64,000 nt of DNA from Trichomonas tenax (Eukaryota > Parabasalia > Trichomonadida > Trichomonadidae): positions 1-64,000 of the forward strand of contig JALKBU010000143.1 of the NCBI GenBank assembly GCA_023091735.1. The letters are read 5' to 3'. The position numbers were made by a program, and so were the translations under genes. This document shows positions 1 through 8,030 of the stretch, piece after piece. The notes beneath the pieces are model-generated. The model saw only the letters and a program-made list of their open reading frames with translations. It had not been told where the DNA came from and did no database searches. Each line of letters begins with the position of its first letter. Within the stretch, counting starts at the first letter, position 1.

Positions 1-372
1 TTTCTCTCATAACCACTAAAATTATTTTTCAAATTTCTTACTTCATAAATCCTAATCTTGACTTATAAAGTAACGTAAAACATCAAAATTTAAACATTTT
101 CTGCTAAAATCAATTTTAGTAGTTTTTAGCATTTGTAAAAAATCCTTGTCCTAAATTTTTTTTAACTGGTATTACCTGGTAATCTAGTTACCTGGTATAG
201 TAGATTTTATAAAGTCATTAGTTTCAAAATCAATTTTAACGTTAATTTGTAAGCAATTCAAAAATTTATTTTCTATATGTGGGGACCTAATTTGTAAAAC
301 TAACTCTGTCGGTAAATAGTAGTATTAATAAATTATTGTTTTTGTAATTTGTGATTTCGGTAATTATATAAA
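1..372. other. AT-rich spacer, no gene seen
   Basis: No open frame of note on either strand. The only structured part is a pair of TACCTGGTA copies at 173-181 and 189-197, listed separately. It leads into the hairpin in front of the broken virus-type gene. Confidence 0.6.
164..197. repeat. Repeated palindromic TACCTGGTA sites
   Basis: TACCTGGTA (TACC-T-GGTA, a perfect small dyad) occurs at 173-181 and again at 189-197, 16 bp apart, with a degenerate AACTGGTA at 164-171. Repeated short dyads on roughly the same helix face look like a protein binding site, but nothing here shows what would bind. It may belong to the promoter of the T5orf172 pseudogene about 230 bp downstream, or be chance in AT-rich DNA. 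Confidence 0.4.
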
Positions 373-418
373 AAATGTTCGCAGAGCCGTGGCGAAGTCA
401 CGGGGAATGCGAACATTT
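373..418. repeat. GC-rich two-part hairpin before virus-type gene
   Basis: An 11-bp perfect outer stem (373-383 AAATGTTCGCA pairs with 408-418 TGCGAACATTT) encloses a second 5-bp stem (387-391 CCGTG with 399-403 CACGG) and a 7-nt loop GCGAAGT. It is the only GC-rich island in the first 1.1 kb and ends 11 bp before the ATG of the next frame. It would be in the 5' leader or the promoter. Function unknown. Confidence 0.75.
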
Positions 419-429
419 AATTACTAACT

Positions 430-1044
430 ATGATGAAAAATATGAATTTTTACATTGTTGAAAAAATCGATTCTGATCTTTCAATTGTCCGTATAGGAAA
501 TATAGATGTGACTTACTCGAAGAATATTAATAAATACGCTCTTGTTGATATTGTAAATCCTTTTAATAAGAGAGGTATCGATTGGATTAAAACAGCTTCG
601 GCACATAAAATAATAACATCATTTCCTGATTGCATTTGTTATAAAACCTATAACAGGAATAGATGTTATTTCATCGATAAAAGTCTTATCCTTGTTGTAT
701 TAAGCCGGATTGATCCCATTATTGGATTTCAATTTATTCAAACAGGAACATTTGACGGGATAAGGCAAACTCAAGGATTAATTTATATCGTTCAAAAGCC
801 AAAATATTTCGGAACAAGCATTTATAAAGTTGGAAGAACATTTAATATCACTCACAGATATAAATCAAATGTAAAAATTATTAGTTGCAATTTTGTAAAT
901 GATATGTTCACCGCTGAAAGTGAATTATTAATAAGATTTATGAGATAACTTGGTGAATCCATTAATGGAAATGAAACATTTGAATTTAATGATATCGAAA
1001 GAGCTAAGGATATAATTCAAACAGTATCTGAAAAATATATTTAG
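430..1044 (+). pseudogene. Broken KilA-N-like / T5orf172 (virus-type) gene
   Basis: The frame opens at 430 (Met-Met-Lys) and stops at TAA 946-948, but the same frame continues for 31 more sense codons to TAG 1042-1044. The first half (residues about 30-100) resembles the KilA-N/MSV199 DNA-binding module of large DNA viruses. Residues about 115-172 resemble the T5orf172 (GIY-YIG-related) module: an IYIV strand, a YKVGRT turn and an AESELLIRF helix, followed past the stop by the GNETFEF segment expected at the end of the domain. The TAA therefore cuts a recognisable domain, which supports a nonsense-mutated gene. Such genes are known from NCLDVs, phages and protist genomes. Either lateral transfer or a relic of a viral or mobile element is possible. 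It is bounded by hairpins on both sides. Family calls are from motif memory only. Confidence 0.6.
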
Positions 1045-1079
1045 GTGAGGAGGTGAGTTCTCACCCGAAATCTCACCTA
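1042..1079. terminator. Nested hairpin at the 3' end of virus-type gene
   Basis: The outer stem TAGGTGAG (1042-1049) pairs with CTCACCTA (1072-1079). Inside it GGTGAG (1052-1057) pairs with CTCACC (1060-1065) around a TT loop. The TAG of the outer arm is itself the terminal stop of the preceding pseudogene frame. Mimivirus-type viruses end transcripts at hairpins, so a 3'-end role inherited with the gene is a reasonable inference, but it is not shown here. Confidence 0.55.
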
Positions 1080-1156
1080 GTATTTTTGAAACTTTTGAAA
1101 ATGCCAAAAATAAAGTTAATTTTAAAATAATTTTATTTTTTAATTCTTAAGTAAAC

Positions 1157-1321
1157 ATGTCAACAATGAACAACTCGAAGGTCATCCGTGAAGCCATCAG
1201 TGATGATTACGAATGGATTCAATACAACTCACAGTTACGAATCATTCATTCTATCAAAGAATATTACTTTGCGAGTGAAATATGCCACAAAATAGTATCA
1301 AAAATTTACAAATCAATTTGA
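1157..1321 (+). CDS. 54-codon ORF directly upstream of PDE gene
   Basis: The ATG at 1157 opens 54 codons ending at TGA 1319-1321, 7 bp before the phosphodiesterase ATG. Codon choice (AAG, GTC, ATC, GAA) looks like coding sequence of this genome rather than spacer. The peptide is charged and aromatic with no motif I recognise. It could be an upstream ORF on the PDE mRNA, or the orphaned 5' end of a lost gene. The normal PDE promoter is not obvious in the 7-bp gap, so the two may share a transcript. Confidence 0.35.
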   Translation: MSTMNNSKVIREAISDDYEWIQYNSQLRIIHSIKEYYFASEICHKIVSKIYKSI

Positions 1322-1328
1322 AAAAACG

Positions 1329-4300
1329 ATGAAAACATCTCCAATAACCTCCAATAGAAATGGTGGACAAGGGGAAGACAGTGCAACAGAGTCCTCAGCT
1401 CAAGTTCTTTTCGACAATATAATGCTCGCGTTGAAAACCGAAGCTTTTCCTACTGCAATTCAAAAAGTTTTAAAAGATAAATTCCCTGGGATGACAATTA
1501 TCGTGTGGATGTACTTTGTTAAGCAAAATTCATTCTATTCGTTAGCGAAAGATACATTTATCGATGCAGATAGAGGACTTTTGTCATTTTTCCTCAAATT
1601 TCCACAACCACTTGCAATTAACAAGCGCGATGAACATCCTTACTTCAATGCTGAAACAGACAACCAAGTTGTTCCATCAGATTCCAAAACATTTATCATT
1701 CCGATATTAAAACGAACGGGACCACCTGTTGCAATGATTGAAATATCAAAACCAGCCAAAGAAAAAGCATTTTCACGTACTGATTTATTGTTTGGTCAAT
1801 TAATTATGAAAAAGATGTCAATTTACTCAAATTTCCTGTTTCCATCAGAGAGTGCCATATCTCTCGTTCTTAGTGCATCTATCAATGACCAATTTCCTCA
1901 AATTGTCGGAAAAATTAATCATGCTCTTGAAATGCACTTCAAATGCAGAAAAGCAGACATTTGGATGTACAACACCAAAAAGCGCCTCTTCTTCTGCTTC
2001 GATCCGGATAGAGAAACACCAATATTAGTTGAGCCACAAAGTTCAGGTGTTATTGGTCATTGCTTGGAATCTTGCACAATGATTCACGAAAGATCTGTCC
2101 GCTCTCACCCCAAATACAATTATTTGCACGACGGAACATACGATGAACCAGTTCTTGCGATGCCATATGTCGATTTAGAGAATAGAACATGGGCCGTAAT
2201 TTTGCGTGGAAGAGCAAATCCGCGATATTTTACAGCTTTGGATGTTAGCGATCTTCGCACTTCTGTTTCATTTATCATTCATGCTTTGTCAGCTTCTATG
2301 TCTCCTCCTCAGTTTGAAGCCCAACTCGATGATTTCGAGCAGAGATTGACTGCTCTTTTGGAAATTGCGGAAAACTTATCAGGAACTCTTGATATTGATG
2401 TCCTTATTCCTACAATTATGGACAGAGCCATTCAGCTTCTTAAATCTGAGCGTTGCTCACTCTTCCTTGTTGACCAGGCTAAGCAGGAGCTTGTTACGCA
2501 TTTCCATGGTGGCTTGGATACAGAGATTAGAATGCCGATGTCAAGAGGTATTGTCGGCCACTGCGCGAAGACTGGTGAAACAGTGAACATCGAGGATGCA
2601 TACCTCGACTCTAGATTCGATAAAACAGTCGACTTGAAGACTGGTTACAGGACAAAAAGCATTCTCTGTTTGCCGATTTATAACAACAGAGGTGAAATTG
2701 CAGGTGTGACAGAAATGATTAACAAACATGACCAAAACACATTCGATGCCGACGATATCAAAATGCTTATGGCTTTCAATGTGTTTTGCGGTATTTCATT
2801 AGATAACGCCAAGCTGTATCAAGCATCTCTTGATCTAACAAAGCAACTGAGAACATTCGTTGATTTGTCAGCAGCGCTTTCTCACGCTGACAAAATCCGT
2901 AATGTTCTTCACTCAATCTTAGTTAACACAATGAAAGCAATGGATGGAGTCCGAGCAACTATATATCACGTTGATCAGACCACAGGAAAACTCACAAAGC
3001 TGATCAATGCTGGCATAGAGTCGAAGTATGATATGTCTTTCTCACAACTCGCTCTTCAATCATTGAGTCCGCAGATTTTTAGCGCAGCAGATATAGAAGA
3101 GATCACAAGCGGTGCTGTTGTTCAAGATGATGCTTCTGTGTCATCAAAGAGCTCCACAAAAGCGAACGAAAGACAGCGTAGAATTGCAAGTATCATTACA
3201 AGAAACGCTTCTATCGAAACAATGAAATCTGGTGGTGGAGGTGCTGCTGAAGTTAACATTGTTTGCTCTCCAATGCTCACATCCGAGAATACTCCACTCG
3301 GCGTTTTAGAAGTTGAAACTGCTGGTAAGATGATGAACGAAAATATCAAACTTCTTGAGTGTTTCTCTGTATTCTCTGCAATATCAATCGAAAAGTTCCA
3401 ACTCATTGACATAGTTAAACTCGGCCAAGGGGAAAGAGAGCTTAAGTCGATGATCGCTGAAGAGGAGAGAGGTCTGTCAGACAAGCTTCCTGAAAAGATG
3501 AACATTCACAACGATTCTATTTGGGCAAGGCATTTCGATGCTCAAATTTGGGGAGATCAGTACATCACTGTTCTCTTCAACATCTTTTATAGATTCGATC
3601 TGTTGAAGGAGTTCAAGATTACCAATGAAAAGTTATTCCGCTTCTTCTACGAGATTAGAGATACATACAAGAAAGTCCCTTATCACAACTGGCGCCACGC
3701 TGTCGATGTCACGCAGTTCGTCACATATGAGTTACTTGAATCAGGATGCGATAAAGTTCTCACGAAATTCGAAGTCTTTGCTTTGTTAGTTTCAGCTGTT
3801 TGCCATGATGCAAATCATGATGGTTTCACAAACGTATACAATGTTAAAGCAGAAACGCCGCTTGGTATTTTGTTCAAGAACCAATCTGTCATGGAAACGC
3901 ACCACTGCCAAGTCGCCATTGGCATCATTTCCAAAGAAGAATGCAACATCTTTTCAGACTTGAATGCAGATGATAACAGGACAATGTGGATGACAATTAT
4001 TTCACTTATTTTGTCAACAGATATGGCAAAGCACTTTGAAATTCTCAAGAACTTTAATACTATCATGGACAATGGCGAGTTCTCGATGGAAAATCACGAG
4101 CATAGAATATTGTTGATGCAGCTTCTCCTCAAGACAGCCGATATATCAAACGTTTCAAGGCCATTCGATATCGCTAACAGATGGTGTGACATTCTCTGCG
4201 AGGAATTCTTCAGACAAGGAGACCTCGAAATGGCACAGGGCATGGAATACACATCAGACTTGAATGATAAAGCGCACCTGGATAAGCCAAAGTCGCAGAT

Positions 4301-4439
4301 TGGTTTCTACACATTCGTATGTCTTCCTCTTTATCAGGCACTCGCAAGGCCGTTTCCAACTTTGCAGGTTAACGTGAAATCTGTCCAGTTGAACTTGGCA
4401 ATTTGGAAACAGACCATTGAAGCCAAATCAAAATCATAA
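1329..4439 (+). CDS. GAF-domain 3',5'-cyclic nucleotide phosphodiesterase
   Basis: A 1,036-residue class I phosphodiesterase that hydrolyses cAMP and/or cGMP. The clearest GAF domain spans residues about 340-490 (SRGIVGHC and NIEDAYLD motifs). A degenerate GAF precedes it (about 175-320, SGVIGHC) and another region (about 505-710) fits a third. The catalytic domain follows (about 745-1015): the YHNWRHAVDV segment near residue 783, the metal-binding HDANHDGFTN motif near 825, ETHHC near 856, the conserved TADISN segment, and the substrate-site Gln in KSQIGFY near 990. All metal ligands look present, so it should be active. GAF domains suggest allosteric control by cyclic nucleotide, as in PDE2/5/6/10/11. 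No transmembrane segment. The start is an ATG immediately after the 54-codon ORF; no clear Inr was seen. Confidence 0.93.
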   Translation: MKTSPITSNRNGGQGEDSATESSAQVLFDNIMLALKTEAFPTAIQKVLKDKFPGMTIIVWMYFVKQNSFYSLAKDTFIDADRGLLSFFLKFPQPLAINKRDEHPYFNAETDNQVVPSDSKTFIIPILKRTGPPVAMIEISKPAKEKAFSRTDLLFGQLIMKKMSIYSNFLFPSESAISLVLSASINDQFPQIVGKINHALEMHFKCRKADIWMYNTKKRLFFCFDPDRETPILVEPQSSGVIGHCLESCTMIHERSVRSHPKYNYLHDGTYDEPVLAMPYVDLENRTWAVILRGRANPRYFTALDVSDLRTSVSFIIHALSASMSPPQFEAQLDDFEQRLTALLEIAENLSGTLDIDVLIPTIMDRAIQLLKSERCSLFLVDQAKQELVTHFHGGLDTEIRMPMSRGIVGHCAKTGETVNIEDAYLDSRFDKTVDLKTGYRTKSILCLPIYNNRGEIAGVTEMINKHDQNTFDADDIKMLMAFNVFCGISLDNAKLYQASLDLTKQLRTFVDLSAALSHADKIRNVLHSILVNTMKAMDGVRATIYHVDQTTGKLTKLINAGIESKYDMSFSQLALQSLSPQIFSAADIEEITSGAVVQDDASVSSKSSTKANERQRRIASIITRNASIETMKSGGGGAAEVNIVCSPMLTSENTPLGVLEVETAGKMMNENIKLLECFSVFSAISIEKFQLIDIVKLGQGERELKSMIAEEERGLSDKLPEKMNIHNDSIWARHFDAQIWGDQYITVLFNIFYRFDLLKEFKITNEKLFRFFYEIRDTYKKVPYHNWRHAVDVTQFVTYELLESGCDKVLTKFEVFALLVSAVCHDANHDGFTNVYNVKAETPLGILFKNQSVMETHHCQVAIGIISKEECNIFSDLNADDNRTMWMTIISLILSTDMAKHFEILKNFNTIMDNGEFSMENHEHRILLMQLLLKTADISNVSRPFDIANRWCDILCEEFFRQGDLEMAQGMEYTSDLNDKAHLDKPKSQIGFYTFVCLPLYQALARPFPTLQVNVKSVQLNLAIWKQTIEAKSKS

Positions 4440-5046
4440 TTTATATATTTCCATGTAATTTTACAATATTTTTGTTTGTTTTTAAACCTACTTTACTTTA
4501 TTTTCTATATATTTATATGTGATATCAAGAATATAATGTGTTTGCGATCATATGAACGAATTTTTAAAATTAAAAATTCGAAAATCATATTATAAGGAAT
4601 AAAGTATAAAACATTAAAGAGCCATAAGATAAAGAGCTCATTCGCAATGCTTAGCTGGTAACGCATCAAATATATTAAATATTCAAATATCTGATGTTAA
4701 TCTTTTGAGTATTGATGCTGGTTGATTAGGTGTAGCATATGGATAGATATATAAAAACGCAAAACGAAAATGGAATCATTTTGTTCAAATATATGCATCA
4801 TGCAAGCCTTTTATAGCCATAAGGTTGATTTATGATATCTTTATATTCGATGTGAATAGCTAAATACATATGTTATCATTAATAGAAAATATTTGATATA
4901 AAATATATGAAAGACTCAACGAGTTTTATGATAAAATTCCACACTACGGAGTCGGTGCTTTCCAAATATCACTCAAAAAGAAGATTTTGTAATGTTTACT
5001 ATCGTCCGTTTAAAACGCAATCAGTTACAAATTTTTTTTTGAAGAA
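4440..5046. other. AT-rich spacer
   Basis: About 600 bp of AT-rich sequence between the PDE gene and the next gene. Short open frames near 4907 overlap the next gene out of frame and look like chance. No tRNA fold could be supported. Confidence 0.6.
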
Positions 5047-6339
5047 ATGCTCACTTTACTTGCATCTCTTAATTTCAAATCATATGACTGCGATTTTCAC
5101 AATGTACCCGACGAAGTGAGAGGTCTCTATTCATTATACACGACATTCAAGCCGAAAAAGTCCATAAAATTATTCAATATCACAACAGAACCGGAAATCA
5201 AGACAAATAGGGCATTCTACGGCTATGTAAAGCAATTCAGAAGCTTCACACTCGGTGAAGGATATGCTACGATTCCGATTTTTATTATTAGCCTTCTTGG
5301 TTTAGTTATTTATCTTATAATCACATGCGCTTGTAATTGCAGATGCATTCCAAGCAGATCAACATGTCCCTCGCCATGTTCTATCGCTGCCTACGTGATT
5401 TTTTCAATTTTATATATAATTGCGATGATTTATTATTGTTTCAACATCTATTATGCGGAAGATTTCTTCACAGAATTTTATAGATTTCCGGAAATTGTCA
5501 AAGATTCTTTAATTGATCTCATTGCTGAGTGGAAAATTTATAACGACACAAATTGCGAACTTCACATGAAATCTCTCTTCGAGAAAGTCAACCCGACGAT
5601 AGAACTCGCGATGGATACTGTTGACAGCATCAAAAAGTCCTTCCATAGGGTTCCAGACAAATCATGGCTGGCAATTCGTGTCTGGATTTACATTTTCTTC
5701 GCTTTGTTCGTTATTTTCTATGCAGTTCAAACATTCCTTTACTTCTCTCGCGGTAAGTGTGCTATTTGCTTCGCTTCTTCTTACTCAATTATCGCATTTT
5801 TCATAGCTTTATTATTTGGCGCTCTCGGCGTTACAGTTACAGCTATCGCAACAGCTGGAACAGATGTTTGCGATAATTCATACGAATTGACTGCAAACTT
5901 TATTAATCAGTTTATGACAGACACTGAAATTGTGGCACTTCCAATATCAGCTCTCCAGGATCCAAATTTCGATTTCGGAAAGTTCTATAACTGGACAGAA
6001 TGTGAACCTTTGGATGAAAACATCACCTTAAAGTCACTTTCCTGCGGTACAAACAACACGCTAAGCAACTTCTGCTCCAACGCTGTTCCATTCATGGCCA
6101 CATATTCACTTTTCATTCATTTATTATTACTTTCATTAATCGGATTTTCACTCATTATTATCTGCCAGAGAACAGGAATGCTTAAGGAGGACACATTGTA
6201 CGATTATGAACAGAATCAGCCAATTGGTATTGGAACAAGTCCACGCAAAGCAAGTAACAACGTCTTCGATCACCCGTCATCTGACTTTGACAGCAGTGAC
6301 TCATATCAGATCGACCACAACCGTATTGGATATTTGTAA
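5047..6339 (+). CDS. Five-pass membrane protein, prominin/tweety-like topology
   Basis: A 430-residue protein with five hydrophobic spans at residues about 75-100, 113-137, 208-234, 245-272 and 348-375. A Cys cluster (CACNCRC and following residues) lies between spans 1 and 2 and another between spans 3 and 4. Two larger loops follow spans 2 and 4; the second contains N-glycosylation sequons (NWT, NIT, NNT). This order (TM, Cys-rich short loop, TM, big loop, TM, short loop, TM, big loop, TM, tail) is that of prominins and resembles tweety channels. I infer the relationship from topology only. The N-terminal stretch could be a short signal peptide. The cytoplasmic tail is acidic and Ser-rich. 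ATG 5047 is the only long-frame start. The gene faces the next one tail to tail. Confidence 0.6.
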   Translation: MLTLLASLNFKSYDCDFHNVPDEVRGLYSLYTTFKPKKSIKLFNITTEPEIKTNRAFYGYVKQFRSFTLGEGYATIPIFIISLLGLVIYLIITCACNCRCIPSRSTCPSPCSIAAYVIFSILYIIAMIYYCFNIYYAEDFFTEFYRFPEIVKDSLIDLIAEWKIYNDTNCELHMKSLFEKVNPTIELAMDTVDSIKKSFHRVPDKSWLAIRVWIYIFFALFVIFYAVQTFLYFSRGKCAICFASSYSIIAFFIALLFGALGVTVTAIATAGTDVCDNSYELTANFINQFMTDTEIVALPISALQDPNFDFGKFYNWTECEPLDENITLKSLSCGTNNTLSNFCSNAVPFMATYSLFIHLLLLSLIGFSLIIICQRTGMLKEDTLYDYEQNQPIGIGTSPRKASNNVFDHPSSDFDSSDSYQIDHNRIGYL

Positions 6340-6422
6340 TTGCGTTAATAGAAATTTTATTAATTGTTATAAACTGTTTATTTATCAAACAAATGCTTTT
6401 CTATTTAAGTTTTGAGTGGATC

Positions 6423-7295
6423 TTATATATCCTCGCTATATTTTGGAATGAAATTAAGTTTTTCATCTTTATTTGCTTTCTTTGCCTTCCACTTGCGTAT
6501 CAAGATAATTATGACAACAAGGATGATAACTACGAATGCTAAAATTACAACAACAAAAATAATAATTGTTCCAATTCCAAAGATGATAATATTACAAACC
6601 AAGTGATGAATTGTTATTCTTGGTGAGGCAGATGTAAATTGTCCCGTTTGGTTAAGTGTTGGAATTGCTTTTACAAAGCATTTTTCGTTAATATCAACCG
6701 GTGAGTCTTTTTCTCGTGTTTGAACAGTCATTGTATTAAGAGTAGAGTCAACTGAGTAAAAATATGCTTGTTTTGTTGAAAATTCACACTCAGCACCGCA
6801 ATTAAAAGGATCTTTTATTGTAGATTCAGTGCAAAACCAAACTTTGGAAGAGTTATTTTTGTCAAAAACGATCCTATTCTTAGATTCCCCTGATACACTA
6901 TTGAAAATACAGAAGTGTTGATTTTCAAGTTCGATATCTATTTGAAAACTGAGTTCTTTTTGCACAAATGCAAAGTAACCACCATCATCACACATATTGC
7001 GTGGTCCTGCCCAAATTAATATATGTATTGCCTTTGATCCAGTATTTTTCAATAATATTTTTTGATTTTGAATGAAAATTGCTGGATAGTCTATCTTATC
7101 GACCGTAAAAGTTTGACTTCTGTAAGTTTGAGATATCATTACGCTTTTATCATAATCTGATGAAAATATCAAAACGTTGAAATTAGTTAAATCGAAGTTG
7201 AAGTTAATCTGTTCACCCCCAGATATCGATACATCGGTGTATCCACTTCTTATGTCGAGTGCAGAAGCCAAATAAAGAAGAAGAAGATAAAACAT
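6423..7295 (-). CDS. Type I single-pass membrane protein, unknown family
   Basis: A 290-residue protein with an N-terminal signal peptide (LLLLYLASA), about 200 extracellular residues rich in beta-type sequence with several Cys, one very long hydrophobic span at about 230-265, and a short basic-acidic tail ending in KYSEDI. The architecture is that of a surface or endomembrane protein. The tail could carry a Tyr-based sorting signal, but this is inference. I recognise no domain. Its ATG (7295-7293) is only 11 bp from the ATG of a divergent small ORF, so if both are real they share an extremely short promoter. Confidence 0.7.
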   Translation of the reverse strand: MFYLLLLYLASALDIRSGYTDVSISGGEQINFNFDLTNFNVLIFSSDYDKSVMISQTYRSQTFTVDKIDYPAIFIQNQKILLKNTGSKAIHILIWAGPRNMCDDGGYFAFVQKELSFQIDIELENQHFCIFNSVSGESKNRIVFDKNNSSKVWFCTESTIKDPFNCGAECEFSTKQAYFYSVDSTLNTMTVQTREKDSPVDINEKCFVKAIPTLNQTGQFTSASPRITIHHLVCNIIIFGIGTIIIFVVVILAFVVIILVVIIILIRKWKAKKANKDEKLNFIPKYSEDI

Positions 7296-7306
7296 TATTA
7301 TTTTTT

Positions 7307-7528
7307 ATGGAAGGTTTTGTTTATGTCTGCAAAGATATTTTCTCACAACTTTGTTTCTGTTGGAGACCGATCGATCAGTGGTTTGTTGACAGAATACCGC
7401 CGAATGGAACTGGAGATTTCATGGCTATTAATCAAATCGGAGATTCAAGTACTCCAAGCGACATCTTTGATGAGATAATGGAAGGGAAAGATACGAATCA
7501 AAACGAGGGCTTGAGTAAAGCCAATTAA
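7307..7528 (+). CDS. Small 73-residue protein, hypothetical
   Basis: An open frame of 73 codons from ATG 7307; an upstream alternative start would overlap the divergent gene. The N-terminal half has a Cys-rich hydrophobic patch (CFCW) suited to membrane or acyl attachment. The C-terminal half is acidic and polar. Codon usage resembles that of neighbours. I do not recognise the family. A chance ORF is possible, but its length and composition favour a real gene. Confidence 0.45.
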   Translation: MEGFVYVCKDIFSQLCFCWRPIDQWFVDRIPPNGTGDFMAINQIGDSSTPSDIFDEIMEGKDTNQNEGLSKAN

Positions 7529-8030
7529 CCACGATTTTTTTATTTTTCAAAATTATTATCGCGAAATGAACTTCAAATAACTAAGATTATAGCGATGCTC
7601 AAAAATTTATTAAGTTTTTATTTAATCTATCTAATCTTTTTCTTCATTTCAATAATTTTCAAAATATTTGTTTCGAAATAGACTTAAAACAACGAAGATC
7701 ATAACAATACCCATATATTTATGAAGATTTCATTTAATTTTATCTAATATTTTTCTTCATATCGATTATTATCAAAATAGTTTTTGCGATATGAACTTCA
7801 AAGAACGAAAGGACCATGCCACCATGAAAATATACTAATGCTTCCAAGGAAAATACATATCCAATTCTGATTTTCTAAGGGGATTTCAATAATGATCAAT
7901 ATTTAAAGCGTTTTAAACTATTTTAACATTACAGATATTCGAACTAATCAAAATAACATTCATGGAAGCGTTGTTGTTGGTACATTAGTTAAAAATTATT
8001 CAATTGACGATATTATATATTTCCTGTGAG
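7529..8030. repeat. Three degenerate tandem repeats, ~112-bp unit
   Basis: Units begin at about 7546, 7658 and 7771 (spacing 112 and 113 bp). Shared landmarks are TCAAAAT, a CGAAAT/CGATATGAACTT box, an AAC-AAG-AT segment, and, in units 1 and 2, a TTTAAT-ATCTAAT-TTTTTCTTCAT segment. The third unit is truncated near 7830. The remaining 200 bp hold no gene. Confidence 0.65.

Noticed and set aside
4640..4740. Possible tRNA (TTAGCTGGTAACGC resembling an A box)
   Set aside because: No matching acceptor or T-arm could be folded and the B-box-like GGTTGATTAGG is poor.
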